From the NCBI GenBank assembly GCA_014607495.2, contig CP053170.1, positions 6,448,001 through 6,512,000 on the forward strand: 64,000 nucleotides of DNA, written 5' to 3'. The notes under the pieces were generated by a model. That model was not told where the DNA came from, ran no database searches, and saw only the letters and a program-made list of their open reading frames with translations. Position numbers and translations under genes: made by a program. Below are positions 11,456-23,100 of this stretch, piece by piece. The stretch is from Carposina sasakii. Lineage: Eukaryota > Arthropoda > Insecta > Lepidoptera > Carposinidae. The stretch's first letter is position 1; the number at the start of each line of letters is the position of its first letter.

Positions 11456-11821
11456 TGTTCACGCCGTGGTCAAGCGTATGAAGCGAAGTATTAGCTACTT
11501 TTGAATATGCACCCTAATTCTCAACGCATAGGGTCTATTATCCTTCCCTACAAACCTAAATATCACGACATATGAGGGAAGCCAATCAGCGACGATATGA
11601 CGCGATTTTCCAGCTCTGCGATTGGTCGATGGTGGATGCATACTGCCTTCAAGAAGATAGTGTTAAAACTGACATTACTAACGCGCACGTGCTACTATAA
11701 GCAACCATATTGTATTCTGACTATATTTTTCATTAAAATCAAAATTTCAAAAACTTCTTTCAATTTACTGGCTGCATCACCAAGCTACCTGTCAACCTCA
11801 ACCTGGATCTACGCACGAACA
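11456..11821 (+). repeat. BEL/Pao right LTR
   Basis: Matches 5441-5806 along its whole length on reading. It is preceded by the purine-rich stretch AAGGCCGGGAGTA, a likely polypurine tract, and followed by the CTAAC duplication. Confidence 0.96.
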
Positions 11822-12000
11822 CTAACACACGTAAACTTTTGCACAAAATGTTCGGAAAAATCCCGGATTTTTTCCCCGGGATTTTGTGGATCTAAAAAAA
11901 ACTAAGTAGATATATAAAATTATACTAGGTCATAGAAATGGTAAAATAGACACGTAACATAATTACCTACTTATGAATATCATTTTTAAATACGAAATCA

Positions 12001-12210
12001 CTACATATTATAAAACAAAGTCGCTTTCTGATGTCTGTCCCTATGTATGCTTAGATCTTTCAAACTAGGGAACGGATTTTTTTGATGCGGTTTTTTTAAT
12101 AGATAGAGTGATTCACAAGGAAGGTTTATAAAATAATGTAACTAGGGACCCGCCTCGGCTTCGCACGGGAGTAATGCACTCTCACGCGGGCAAAGCCGTG
12201 GGCGGGCGTT
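12001..12210. repeat. Dispersed repeat with GC hairpin (GGGACCCGCCTCGGCTTCGC)
   Basis: Blocks AAAGTCGCTTTCTG, GGGAACGGATTTT and AACTAGGGACCCGCC are also present in reverse at 20868-21062. A second GC hairpin (CACGCGGGCAAAGCCGTGGG) follows at about 12183. Helitron-like moth repeat; no coding capacity. Confidence 0.6.
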
Positions 12211-15200
12211 AGTACAATCTAAAACATACTATAAAGTATCTACGAGTATGTAGGTAGGTACTTAATGTTTTCTACGTAAGTCTTTTTTACGTAAGGTCTC
12301 TCTTTTTTTAACTTTTGTTACACTACGATTTCCCAAGTCTACTAAATAAATATAGTATTTTATATTATGTATTTGCGCGCGAAAAAACAAGCACAGAACC
12401 GGCGTTGACAGTGGTCACGGCGGTACTGAATGTTCCAAGCGAGACTGGCCAGTGCAAGGATTAGAACACAGCGTAGTTGTAGATGTGTTTTTTATTAATT
12501 GTTAATTATCTACAAAATTTACAAAAAATGTACTTTGGCCATAAACTAGATCTGATAAAGCGCTATACAACTATGCAAGTTTCGTGTTGATATTCACAAT
12601 AGTTTTCAAGATATTTCGCTTATAAAAACGTAAAAAAGGTAATTTTCAAATCGAAATTCTATCGAGAATTTTTTAAGTAATTGAGTTTCCACGTTGGCCA
12701 CAAACTTGATAAAGATTTAAATAATAACATATGGGTGAATTTCAACAACCTCGATTTTTTACTAATTACGCTGGCGAAATTTTATATCCACTTTCTGTAA
12801 CTTTTTTGTATTCGAAGTAATAGCTAAAAATATATAATATTCAGTCATATGGTACACATTTTTAAAAACGTATTATTTCTTGAGATATCTGCATTTAAAA
12901 ATTTCAATCTCCACCGATATTATTATCAAACCACCGAAATTGTTAATCTCTCCACTGAAATTTATTACAACCAGCGGAATTATAAATACAGGAGAACATC
13001 ATACGAATTACCTATTTATTTATTTTATAAGAACTTGAAAACTTTAGATTTTTCGTTTATTAGTTGGTAATAATGTTTATCATCATGATTATAGCTTAGA
13101 AACTATGATAACAAATTTAAGGAACACGTTAACAGTTAGGGAAATATTTTATTACATACTTTAAAATGCTTCCTAGTGACTTTTTTCTTAGCATAAAACG
13201 TAGTGGCCATGGTATCTCCTTTAAGATCTCGCAGTTCTGACTACACCATTTCAGGAACCTAGCCGTATTTATTTATATGTACGTAAAAATCTTCGAAACC
13301 AGAAATAAGGATCATTTCTTTTCACATTTGAAAGTGCACCTCGTTAGCTACCTTTATATATAAGGAACACCCCATTCGGAAATTCACGGTGTCGGAGATA
13401 TGAAATTATATGATTTTTGTTTAAATCTCCTTTTAGAGGAGTAGAATGGCATATAAGAAATAAATCACATTTTATACTATGACCTCCCAAAAATCTATCA
13501 ACATGGAATGGTCAAGAAAAATTTGTTAAATGTTTTTGCCAATTAAGCCCCTACTCTTTCAAAATAATATACTGCGTCATGCGTACCCTTTATCAAACTA
13601 AATTCCTTATTTAATAAGCTACTCAAAAAGGTGTAACTTATTATGAGAAAGCTTACCAGCAGCTGACCAATATAGGTTTCGAAAAATACATTCCGTGGCG
13701 CTACAGCCTATAGCAGTGTTATATTGAGGCAAGTAGAATGTAGAACTCTTCTGTTATCATCAGGCGTACTTGTTCAAGCTACTCGGGTTTATCGCAAAGT
13801 TACTCGGGTTTATTCGTAACTGTTCATTCATAGTAGCAATTTTGGGTGGTTTCCTTGAGGTTAAACTGAAGGCCAAGTCATAATCAATATCACAAAACGT
13901 GGTATTGAAGTAGATAATAATTATGTGCATGAGTACACCTACTAGGCCAGTAGAACATTCAATATATAGATATTTTTTCTGAGAACAGTCAGGACTCAGA
14001 AAAATATTACATTCTTATTGGTCAGCTATTAATTTTGAGAGATGAATCTTAAGTGCCTGGAAGAACTTAGTTAATTTAGGAACGGTTCCCTTCCTATGAT
14101 CTTATAACGTCTACTTGTCGATATGTGTACTTATGCTGTCTATCGATTGATCTACAGTGCTCAGACTGCATCAGGAACAACATTAGGTATGCTAATCGCC
14201 TACCAAAAAGGAACTGGACAGTAAAAGTGCCGGCCATGTTAGTCGTTTAGACACCGAAAGATATACGAACAGTGCAACTGGCAAGATGGAGGTGGCGGTA
14301 TGACCTCGATTCGAGTTGAACTGCATCATGAAAAGGCCTTTGGATAGCAGTAAGATTCCTATGCTATAATATATATATTATGTCAGTTCATCACCTATGT
14401 ATTTTTAAAATTTGACTACAAACTTAGGTTACTTGTTAAAAAAGGTTGTCGCGCCATAGGATAGCACTTTTAAAATTCTTATTAGTCAGCTGTTGGTAAG
14501 CTTTTTCATAATTATACCTTTTGAATTTAGTTTCAAGTATCAGGAAAAAAAATTATAAACCTTTTGGTAATTGTACTTTGACAATGCCAAGTTGATGTCT
14601 GTTGTTTTGTCTCCAATGATTATTTATTTATCTAGTTGAATTACTGAAATATACACGTATTTTAGTTTTTTATGCATTTCCATAATTTAATAAGGTGATT
14701 TTAAAAACATTAGCCGTAATTTTTAATAATATTATTAAATTTTAAATAATTTGTAATGGGTCTTCCTACCCATGAAGCTAGAAAATTGGCTTAACTTTTA
14801 CATCTCAATAGAAATAATACCCGTTTTCCAGTCATCCTGTATACAAAAAGACAAAATATCAATTACGGTGACATTATTAAATTACGGTGGCCCTCTTTTT
14901 TGCCACCGGAGCCACTGGAGTTGCGACACCGTACTTAGAATTAAGTAACAAATTTCAAATTATAACGGACACTATTATTTTAATTGTAATAATTCATTTG
15001 CAATTACGTCGATACATCTAATCTTTAATCATCTGTAAAATTTCTTTTTAAACAGCCTTTTAGTTTTTTAAATACACATGACACCGTTATATGATAAATT
15101 TGTATTCCTGCGCCACCGCAGGTTATACTTACGTTTTTGGCGGGAAAACTGTTCAGTGTATCAAACATCCTTGTACTTGGTATACGATGGCTTGACAGAG

Positions 15201-15809
15201 CAGTGCGGGGAAAGATAGCTTAGCATCTATCTCATTCATTATGATGAAATAGTGTAATGTTCAAAATGCGCCAGCGTTATTGACTTTTTCCGCGGGACAT
15301 TTTTCAAAAGCTGTTACAGGTACTACCGGGTTAAGTTAAATTACTGCTCATGGTGTAAATAATAGTGTCATTTAATGTATTTTTGAAATATGTATGTATT
15401 CTGTTAAATTAATTCGCCCGAAAATTTAAATAGCCAAATTTATTTTTGCAAATGAAGTGGGGACATAGCACCGCAATTAGATTTAGAGCCTTTGATAATT
15501 TTTTTAATGCGTAAACAAATAGATTTTGGTCTTAAGTTTTAAACGTTAGTCTAGATCACTGTCTGAACTTAATGAAAAAAAATTAATAAATGTGCATTTT
15601 GCACTTTCCACTACGATTTTCATCCACGCCGCGCTAAAAACGTACCTGGGAAATTCACCCATATAAAAAAATTAGAGCTGTGGTAATCGGACAAGTATTT
15701 AAAAAATCGATTCTAAAATGCCTCTTTTGTCTGATCACACCGCCTTAATAACAACCATATTTGAAAATTCATTACTATTCATTTGTCGGCTCACTCATTA
15801 TGTAATGTA
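12211..15809. other. Gene-free AT-rich stretch between two transposons
   Basis: No exon, RNA gene or coding remnant recognised on either strand. The one structure seen is the pair of inverted arms at 13629-14524, listed separately. It may be intronic to the metalloprotease gene if that gene's missing 5' exons lie upstream of the window. Confidence 0.5.
13629..14524. repeat. Possible degraded transposon bounded by inverted arms
   Basis: The left arm at about 13629-13720 (AAAGCTTACCAGCAGCTGACC) is matched in reverse by 14437-14524 (complement AAAGCTTACCAACAGCTGACT). The pairing runs for about 85 bases with several differences. No coding remnant lies between the arms. Confidence 0.4.
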
Positions 15810-15834
15810 GGGGAGAGCAGGTAGGATTCGTACA
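15810..15834 (+). repeat. pogo-type element, left terminal inverted repeat
   Basis: 25 bases starting GGGGAGAGCAGGTAGG, preceded by TA. It is the exact reverse complement of 18832-18856. Confidence 0.92.
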
Positions 15835-16273
15835 CTTTTTACACTAGGTCATTTAAAAACAAAACTAATAGCTATTCCACAATAAATATAATGCTATTGA
15901 ATTACCTACTTATCTGGCTTTCACAATAATGTAGCTCAGGTTCGACTTGATGTAACATGACAAAACTATAATCCATTTTCCTAAAAATGGAAATCGTACG
16001 AAAGCACCCCACACGTGTGGTAGCTTCGTACAGAGGGGAGGGTACATTCGTACATAGTGGGGAGCCTCCGTACACAATAATTGAAAACGCTATTTATATG
16101 AAATCAAACATTTATTGAGAGATATTATCCAAATCACGACAGAATACACCTGAAACGTCATGATAATTAACAATATATTGTATCACAAATAACTTTTATA
16201 AATGTACGTTATATAATCAATATTCAAATGTAACAATTAGGGTAACATGTTAAAATCACACATAACGAATCCA

Positions 16274-18385
16274 CTATTGCACATTATACATAGTAAGATC
16301 TTTTTTAAATACATAAATATTTGCTGTTCTTGCTGTGGCAGCAGATATGGGCGGTGGCAATACACAGACCACGTCTGATAAGTAAACTGTGCCCTTATCT
16401 TTGGTATTAGGAAAAACAAATTTCCAAGCACCCGGCTTCTTTCTCAAAAATGAAACTTTATATTCCATTGGGCTGTATTTGGTTAGAACCTGTCCAATAT
16501 AATGTAAAACAGTCTTTTTTTTCTCGAATTTAACTAACACAAAGCTTTCTTCTTTAATGTTTCCCGTCATAACTGGAATTTCGTTCTCAATATCAGATCC
16601 TTCAGCCGTTTCTTCGAAGGAAGAACAAGAACTATTTCGTAAACTTATATCAGTCTCATCTTCACTACTATCTGTCTCTATGGTTTTCTTTTGTTTTTTT
16701 GGTTTCGTTTCTTTATTTGTGTCTAACAGCAAATTGAACGCTCGTTTCATTTCCTTAGCCTTAGCTTTTCTCTCTTGCTCTTGTTTCTTCATCTCTTTTA
16801 ATTGTTCAATTTCTATCAGTCTATTTTTCTCAGGAGTATCTGTATATATCCTTGATTTTCCAGGCAATTTTTCTTTTTTCGTTGTTTTTCTCATTCTGTC
16901 CGCTTTCGGATAAGGTCGGATAATTTCTGGAGTAACCAATCCCACAGATGATGTTGTAGGCGGCAACCTTGATGGACTAGTGTGGTGGTGTAAATCTTGT
17001 TGAGTTATCAATCCTAAAGATGATGATGCAGGCGGCGAATTAGATGATAAAATTTGTTGAGTATGACTTATTTCATCAGGTATAATTTGTTGCATATTTT
17101 CATTTGTAACTGTAGTTTCGGCATGGTAAACTTGGACAGGTGCAAATTCTTCGTCACTGAAATTCAATTTGTTGAAAGGCCATATGCCAGTCTTTTGAAA
17201 AGCATTTGAAATATTTTTAGAAGTAAATGATTCAAAGTAAGCAAGTTTAACCAGTTTTGGAATATTGTATATAGTTAGAGTTTTCGCCGGGTTATTTACA
17301 TGCCAATCATTAAACGCTATCTTTAATTTAGCCTTAAAGGGTCCAAATACTCCCACATCCAAAGGTTGGAGACGGTGTGTTGTATGGGGAGGGAACGACA
17401 GATAAATAATGCCATTATTACGAGCATAGTCCACCGCTTCTAATGTTACGTGGCTCTCGTGATTGTCGACGAGGAGCAGAATAGGGTTCTCCTTAGTGCA
17501 AGATGTTTTTATTTTAATATGTTTTAGGACTTCCACAAATATTCTGGCATTTATCCAGCCACTCTTAGTAGCCATTCCCAGGCTGCCTTCAGGAGCACCA
17601 TCTATGAAGTGATCCTTGAAATGTACCCTAGGAAAGATGAATAGTGGTGGTATTGTGTTACCACTAGCTGATATGATTCCTCCGAATGTTACGAGTTCAC
17701 CCCTTTCTGCCGAAACAAGTTGACCAATTTGTTTTACATTTCTTTCGGCCAATACCTTTGGCGTGTTCAATACTGTAGACACCCCTGACTCATCGAAATT
17801 ATAAATCCTATCTGCAGGAAATGCATGTTTTAACAAAAGTTTTTCGAGGTTTTCATAAAAATCAGTTACCGCCGTCTTGTTGAAAGCGAAAGAGCGTGCT
17901 GCGCTAGTGTTTTCGGGCTTTCGCAGGGTTAAATTTTTATTACGCCTACGGTAACTGTCAAGCCATTCTTTTCCAGCCATTTTGTTTTTATTCCAGCTAG
18001 GGGGATATTTGAGATTATTTGCCTTAGCATATTCATATGCCAGTCTCCTAACATGTACGACTGTCAGCCCGTAGTGCATTTTCGAACATTTAAGAATATA
18101 CACGTTCAATACATTCTCTTCTTCGGTAGTGAACACCTGGTTCGATGTAAATTTTGAAGGGAATACACGTGAGGCTTGTCTGGTGTCATTACCTAGAGAT
18201 TCAGCAGCAGTTTTTTTCTGCAAGTTCGTCAAGCGACTTTGAAGGGTTTTCGGTTTGATGCCATATTTTTGTGCAGATTTTCTAATTGACAAAGTTTTAT
18301 TCAAAACTTCATCCATCGCAGACTTTACGGCATCTTCGTCTACCTCTCCCGTTCTAGTCCCTTTCTTTATATATATTCGTGGCAT
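16274..18385 (-). CDS. pogo/Tigger-like transposase
   Basis: 703 residues, no break. Residues about 20-55 form a psq-type helix-turn-helix (LSIRKSAQKYGIKPKTL). Residues about 85-160 are a CENP-B-like second DNA-binding domain. Residues about 190-400 are the DDE_1 catalytic domain with D198 in YNFDESG, D307 in LLLVDNHESH and D343 in LQPLDVGVFGP, giving a DD35D spacing. After a Ser/Pro linker comes a strongly basic, probably helical segment (about 500-570), an acidic Asp/Glu/Ser patch, and a C-terminal module ending near the element's left TIR. The start MPRIYIKKG fits the usual start of this group. The frame fills the element, with TIRs on both sides. It cuts and pastes its own element; no host role is suggested by the sequence. 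Confidence 0.93.
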   Translation of the reverse strand: MPRIYIKKGTRTGEVDEDAVKSAMDEVLNKTLSIRKSAQKYGIKPKTLQSRLTNLQKKTAAESLGNDTRQASRVFPSKFTSNQVFTTEEENVLNVYILKCSKMHYGLTVVHVRRLAYEYAKANNLKYPPSWNKNKMAGKEWLDSYRRRNKNLTLRKPENTSAARSFAFNKTAVTDFYENLEKLLLKHAFPADRIYNFDESGVSTVLNTPKVLAERNVKQIGQLVSAERGELVTFGGIISASGNTIPPLFIFPRVHFKDHFIDGAPEGSLGMATKSGWINARIFVEVLKHIKIKTSCTKENPILLLVDNHESHVTLEAVDYARNNGIIYLSFPPHTTHRLQPLDVGVFGPFKAKLKIAFNDWHVNNPAKTLTIYNIPKLVKLAYFESFTSKNISNAFQKTGIWPFNKLNFSDEEFAPVQVYHAETTVTNENMQQIIPDEISHTQQILSSNSPPASSSLGLITQQDLHHHTSPSRLPPTTSSVGLVTPEIIRPYPKADRMRKTTKKEKLPGKSRIYTDTPEKNRLIEIEQLKEMKKQEQERKAKAKEMKRAFNLLLDTNKETKPKKQKKTIETDSSEDETDISLRNSSCSSFEETAEGSDIENEIPVMTGNIKEESFVLVKFEKKKTVLHYIGQVLTKYSPMEYKVSFLRKKPGAWKFVFPNTKDKGTVYLSDVVCVLPPPISAATARTANIYVFKKDLTMYNVQ

Positions 18386-18831
18386 GATCCTGAAATAATA
18401 ATATTTATCTTATCCAACTTTCTAAACTAACGTAGGGTGCATTCGTACAGTACGAAGCCACCCCATTTGTAACTGTACGAAGGTACCTCAACCGAAACAT
18501 TCATAAAATAATTTCAAAATAAAAATAACGATAAAAGTTAGTACAAATTTTATGTTCACATATTAATCTAAGGCACTCATTCAATAACTATTATAAATTA
18601 CTTTAACATTTGAGCAAAACTTATTGGGAATAAATGTTTTCAAAGATGAATCGAAAAATTACTTACGCGGTCCATAAACACGTATCGACTTGTCCCGACG
18701 ATGTTTAGTGCGGCACTGCTACTTCGCTTAGCTGTGAGTCTTTGCGCATATGTGTGTCTCACTCGCACACAAATATCAACGCATCAACATGTAGAATAGT
18801 GTAGATATGACTACTGTACGAATGCTCCCTC

Positions 18832-18856
18832 TGTACGAATCCTACCTGCTCTCCCC
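18832..18856 (-). repeat. pogo-type element, right terminal inverted repeat
   Basis: Complement of 15810-15834, followed by TA. A further GTACGAATG motif sits about 15 bases inside it. Confidence 0.92.
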
Positions 18857-19045
18857 TACCTACTGCACCTTTACTAATGAGTGCAAAACGCTTCGGTGAC
18901 ACCAATATGTTAAATGTTATAATAAGGACAATATTATTTGCCAGATTGTATCTTTTGATCTTAAAAACCTTTAGCATGTTGTCAAATCAAATCAAAGGTA
19001 AATTATGTATTTAAAATCGGCCCCCTTATTACCTAACTAGCAACT

Positions 19046-19200
19046 GGATGGGCTGACCACCTGTCACTACTAAGCGAAACTATAGGTACATCTCAACTAC
19101 ACCCTCCAAATTGGTCAGAAGTGGCACCACATGGTCCTATCAACCCTTGGTGCTCTGCCTACCCCGTAAGGGATAAAGGCGTGATTATATGTATGTATGT
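19046..19200 (-). repeat. Dispersed repeat with GGGGTAGGCAGAGC core (copy 2)
   Basis: Same unit and orientation as 3926-4083: GATGGGCTGACC at one end, CCCCGTAAGGGATAAAGGCG and a GTATGTATGTA tail at the other. Confidence 0.7.
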
Positions 19201-19487
19201 AAATATTTTACGAAAGTATCTACCTATATATGTAGGTAAGTTAGCTGCCTACCAGTTCAGGGCAAATTGCTAAACAAAATTTTATGAATTTATATAAACC
19301 GTAGAAATAAGACTAGAATAGTTCACAGGGTCATAACACCCATTACGTCATTCGGTATTTGTATTCAAATTAAATACAAGTTTTGTAAAAAACACATCCT
19401 TAACAGATTAGATACTTAAGCGACATTAGAAAAACCAATCTTTTAAAAACCTATCTAAACATATTATAGTGTACTTAGTAGTGGACG

Positions 19488-19660
19488 CTAGCGCATGACT
19501 CCGTCCACGTGAACTGCAGATAAAACAAAATGTCGAGATAATCCGGGATAAAATGTAGCCTATGTCCTTTCTCAGGCTCTAGACTACCTGTGTACCAAAT
19601 TTCATTTCAATCGGTTCAGTCGTTTTGGCGTGAAAGCCAGTCAGAATTACTTTCACATTT
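19488..19660 (-). repeat. Helitron-like/GC-hairpin dispersed repeat fragment
   Basis: Contains the complements of the family blocks ACTGAACCGATT and GAAATTTGGTACAC, and a GCGCATGACTCCGTCCACGT hairpin-end block near 19490. Same family as 4260-5015, opposite orientation. Confidence 0.55.
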
Positions 19661-20065
19661 ATAATATTTATTTATTTATATTTTAGGAAGACATACAGAC
19701 TACTTAAGTACAATAAAATGCAACAATAGACAATACAATGCCATTAAGCTGTCTCCACCAATAGACGAGATATATTAAAAAAATAAAGGAGAAAATTAAA
19801 AAAAAAATTGTCAAAAGGAATTATAGGAATATTAGTAAGCATTATAACGAATCCAAAGGCATTATGCAACTTCCAGTTGTTGAGTTTCAATTGAGTGATG
19901 AGCAATATGAACTGTCGAAAAAGATAGCCGTAGCAATAGGTCTGCAGGTAGGACTTAACAGGCCACAGTTGTAGAAGCTTGCACAAGGCGCAGAAAAAGC
20001 TATTTACGGCACTGACAAACACCCCTTCCTCTTTTAAAATTATGTGGTATTCTCTTTATTTCCAG

Positions 20066-20198
20066 CATTTATGGAGCCTGATCACCTAGCCAAGCGGTTC
20101 AGGAGGAAGCGGTCCGCGGTACATTCGAGACGGAAACGAGACGCCCCATACGTCATCTACCCCGAAATATTGGTCATAGTCGACTACGACGGCTATAG
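20066..20198 (+). CDS. Metalloprotease exon: prodomain end and start of catalytic domain
   Basis: Acceptor TTTCCAG, donor GTAAGC. Carries both dibasic RRKR cleavage sites and the first catalytic strand (EILVIVDYD). An ATG at 20071 is in frame, but a start here would leave no signal peptide, so an upstream exon is expected. Confidence 0.88.
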
Positions 20199-23100
20199 GT
20201 AAGCTACTTAAAGAGACTGAATGATACCTAGTCTAGTAGTTATTCTGGTATAAGTGTAAACTATATACACATACCTAACTGCCAAAATTATTTCATCAAA
20301 ATCGTTCCGTAGTTTTGCGTAAAAGAGGAACAAACATTTTCAAACTCTCGCAATATTTGACATTTATATTAAGTAGTGGGATATATTATACAAACGGTTC
20401 ATACTTTCAGAGGTTTTATTCAAACTACGTACGATAGGAACTTGGAAGTACCAGTGTGCTTTGACAATGTAACATCGTCTCGCATTGACGTTCGTTCGTC
20501 GTAACACTCCCGCCAGCAGCGGTAGACTTCATCGCGTGATCATTACGTGAAAATGAAGACGGGCCTATTGAAGCAAACGTTTCGATGACCAACCTCCATC
20601 GATTCGACCGAGAAATAATGTTACTTAGTCTAAGCCATCTGATCAGTGTTTGACCATTCCTATGCATTTGTTCCACAGATTGCACGGAGGCGACAACGTT
20701 CAAATCAAACGGTACTTTGTGTCGTTCTGGAACGGAGTCGACCTCCGGTACAAACTGCTGAAAGGGCCCAGAATAAGGATATCGATCGCCGGTATCATCA
20801 TTTCTAGGGTAAGGAACTCATGCGCACGTTGGAGATAAGAAGGAGGATTACCTATCGTTTATTATTAGCCTAGCGGCCAGTGAGAGTGCATTACTCCCGT
20901 GCGAAGCCGGGGCGGGTCCCTAGTTATACATTATAAACCTTCCTTGTTAATTACTCTATTTAAAAAAAACGCATCAAAATCCGTTCCCCAGTTTGAAAGA
21001 TCTAAGAATACATAGGGACAGACAGCAGAAAGCGACTTTGTTTTATAATATGTAGTGATACCCGACTGCGCAAGATCGACGGCTATGTTTTTCGAATATA
21101 TTATGTATGTTACTTTGGCACGCTTTAGAGCCTAAACGACTTGTCGCATTTGAGCTTGAGAGGTATTATTCGTGTTAACCGTGAGAGTGACACATTGGGT
21201 AGCTACCTACATACATAATTATATCAAAATGTTGATGAAGTCGGGTATAATAATGTCATTGACAATTTTCACCGGTTATGTGCTATGCTACGGATTCGTG
21301 TGATATCGCACTATACATATTCGTTGGTCTATCATGTCAAAGATATCATAAGATAAGCTACGTTGCTACGGATTGCTGTGATATCGCACCAAACACATTC
21401 GTTGGTCTATCATGTCAATGATATGTGCTATGCTACGATGCTACGGATTCGTGTGATATCGCACCAAACATATTCGTTGGTCTATCATGTCAGTGTATTT
21501 AATTGGTCTTCGCACGCATCTGTACTGTAGCAACGTATTATAGCACATCTCTAGTGGAAATGGTAATTATAGGATAATTGAAAGTCAAAAGCATACAAAC
21601 ACACCTTTATTTAACATAACATAACTACATGTATAACATATAGCAATATTAGGACATCAATTTAAATTGAACCATTTCGTCTGTTTCTATACCGAGTTCC
21701 TCTAGTAAAGTTTTCTTAGATTTGGGGTACCCTTCTAGAACTGCTTCTAACATATCGGAGCTGATTCTCTTGCGTTTTCTGTAAAAATAACAACGCTAAG
21801 TTAATATGAATAAATAATTTTATATTAAGACGCTTAGCAGATTATCTTGCTGAAACCTATAGGCTCATTACGTATCTCTCGTTCTCATTATATCAAAAGT
21901 AAAGCAGAAGCAATACGACAGCAAAAATTATACAAAATTCATTTTAAATGTCATTATATGACTATTATATCTATATATATATTATACCTTTAATATTTTT
22001 ATTTTCTTGATTATTTGTTTTTAATAGTTTTTCCCACGTTTGTTGGTTGAGCTGTAGAACATGTTAATTGGGTTTAGTTAAGCATTAGGCTGGATCTGTT
22101 ATATGTGCTATGCTGTATGTTCTATAGATAAATAAATGATTATTGCTAATGTTATACGATTTTTGCTATCGCATTGCTTTTACTAGTGAGGTAGTTAATA
22201 CGGGGTAGAGCCATTTTCGAGTTCAAGACGACTGACAAGAGATTTGAGAAGACTGAAATATATGCTTGAATTTCTAACGCAAATCAATTATAAGTACCTA
22301 TGTATCCTCCAAAGATCATGTGTTATTTTAGTTAGGTAAACTAAATACTTACTTAATTTACAAACGTTTCTTATAACAAATAGACAGACATCTTAAAAAA
22401 AAGAGCCTTACCTACATGCAAATACGAAGGGATTTAATGTATTGTTTCCCGACGTATTTTAATTATATATCTAGTGTAACCGGACGTAGGTATGTTTAAT
22501 AACTAACATTGCGCCAACTAAGACCATGTATATTGATTAGGTACCTATATAGGTATGTACGTAATTACTAATTATATCTCATCACAGATCATTTCGAGAG
22601 TAAAAATATGATAGAGTATTTTTGTGGAATGTCCTAGACCCAGTAGTAAGTTAAATATATTCAATCGGCTATGTTCCCAAAAATGAGAACTGCGGGAACG
22701 CAAATGAGATCCTATTGCCACATTTAGCATAGCGGGGTCAGATAGATGTACCAGAAAGTAGGTCTGAACACCTCTGAGCTACTTAGTCGGCACTTGCATA
22801 GAGGTATGCAGCTGATATATTCTAGCGAAACCCCTTATCGGCAGAGATTGAATGGCTTGGTTTAACTATGTATACCTAGGAAGGTATGTTTACTAAGAAC
22901 CGATTTTTCCAAACGTCAGAAGAGATATATAGCGCCTATCTCTCTATCTTGCTTGATCAAGTTTTAGAGAAAACATCGAATTTATCCATCGGCCCTGCCC
23001 CCTGATTACGTAAAAGCAATAGCAAAGCCGAAGGCGCGCTATCGCGATTGTGTGTGCTTGAGCGAGGTGCGGGGCGCGGGAAGACGCCGAGCGCTCGTTG

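Larger units (their letters stand above)
5441..11821 (+). mobile_element. Full-length BEL/Pao LTR retrotransposon
   Basis: A complete element of about 6.4 kb: left LTR, a candidate primer-binding site, gag-pol in two overlapping reading frames, a purine-rich stretch and right LTR. Both LTRs start TG and end CA, have the same length (366 bp) and look identical on reading. The insertion is flanked by the 5-bp duplication CTAAC (5436-5440 and 11822-11826). The domain order gag, protease, RT, RNase H, integrase, with a YVDD RT box and the gag type seen in insect BEL elements, gives the family. There is no env-like frame between the integrase stop and the right LTR. The copy is structurally young but pol is split by a frameshift. 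Confidence 0.97.
15810..18856 (-). mobile_element. Complete pogo-type (Tc1/mariner superfamily) DNA transposon
   Basis: A 3047-bp element bounded by perfect 25-bp inverted repeats (GGGGAGAGCAGG...TTCGTACA and its complement), each flanked by TA (15808-15809 and 18857-18858), the target duplication of this superfamily. Inside is one unbroken transposase frame on the minus strand. Both subterminal regions carry clusters of TTCGTAC/GTACGAA motifs (about 15994-16075 and 18440-18485, plus one at 18815), plausible transposase-binding sites. It is intact in structure and so may be recently active. Confidence 0.93.

Noticed and set aside
11850..11890. AAAATCCCGG/CCGGGATTTT palindrome after the right LTR
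   Set aside because: Too short and imperfect to call an element; recorded only as a local hairpin.
16557..16913. Plus-strand frame rich in Phe, Ser and Leu
   Set aside because: It is the antisense of the Ser/Lys-rich C-terminal part of the pogo transposase.
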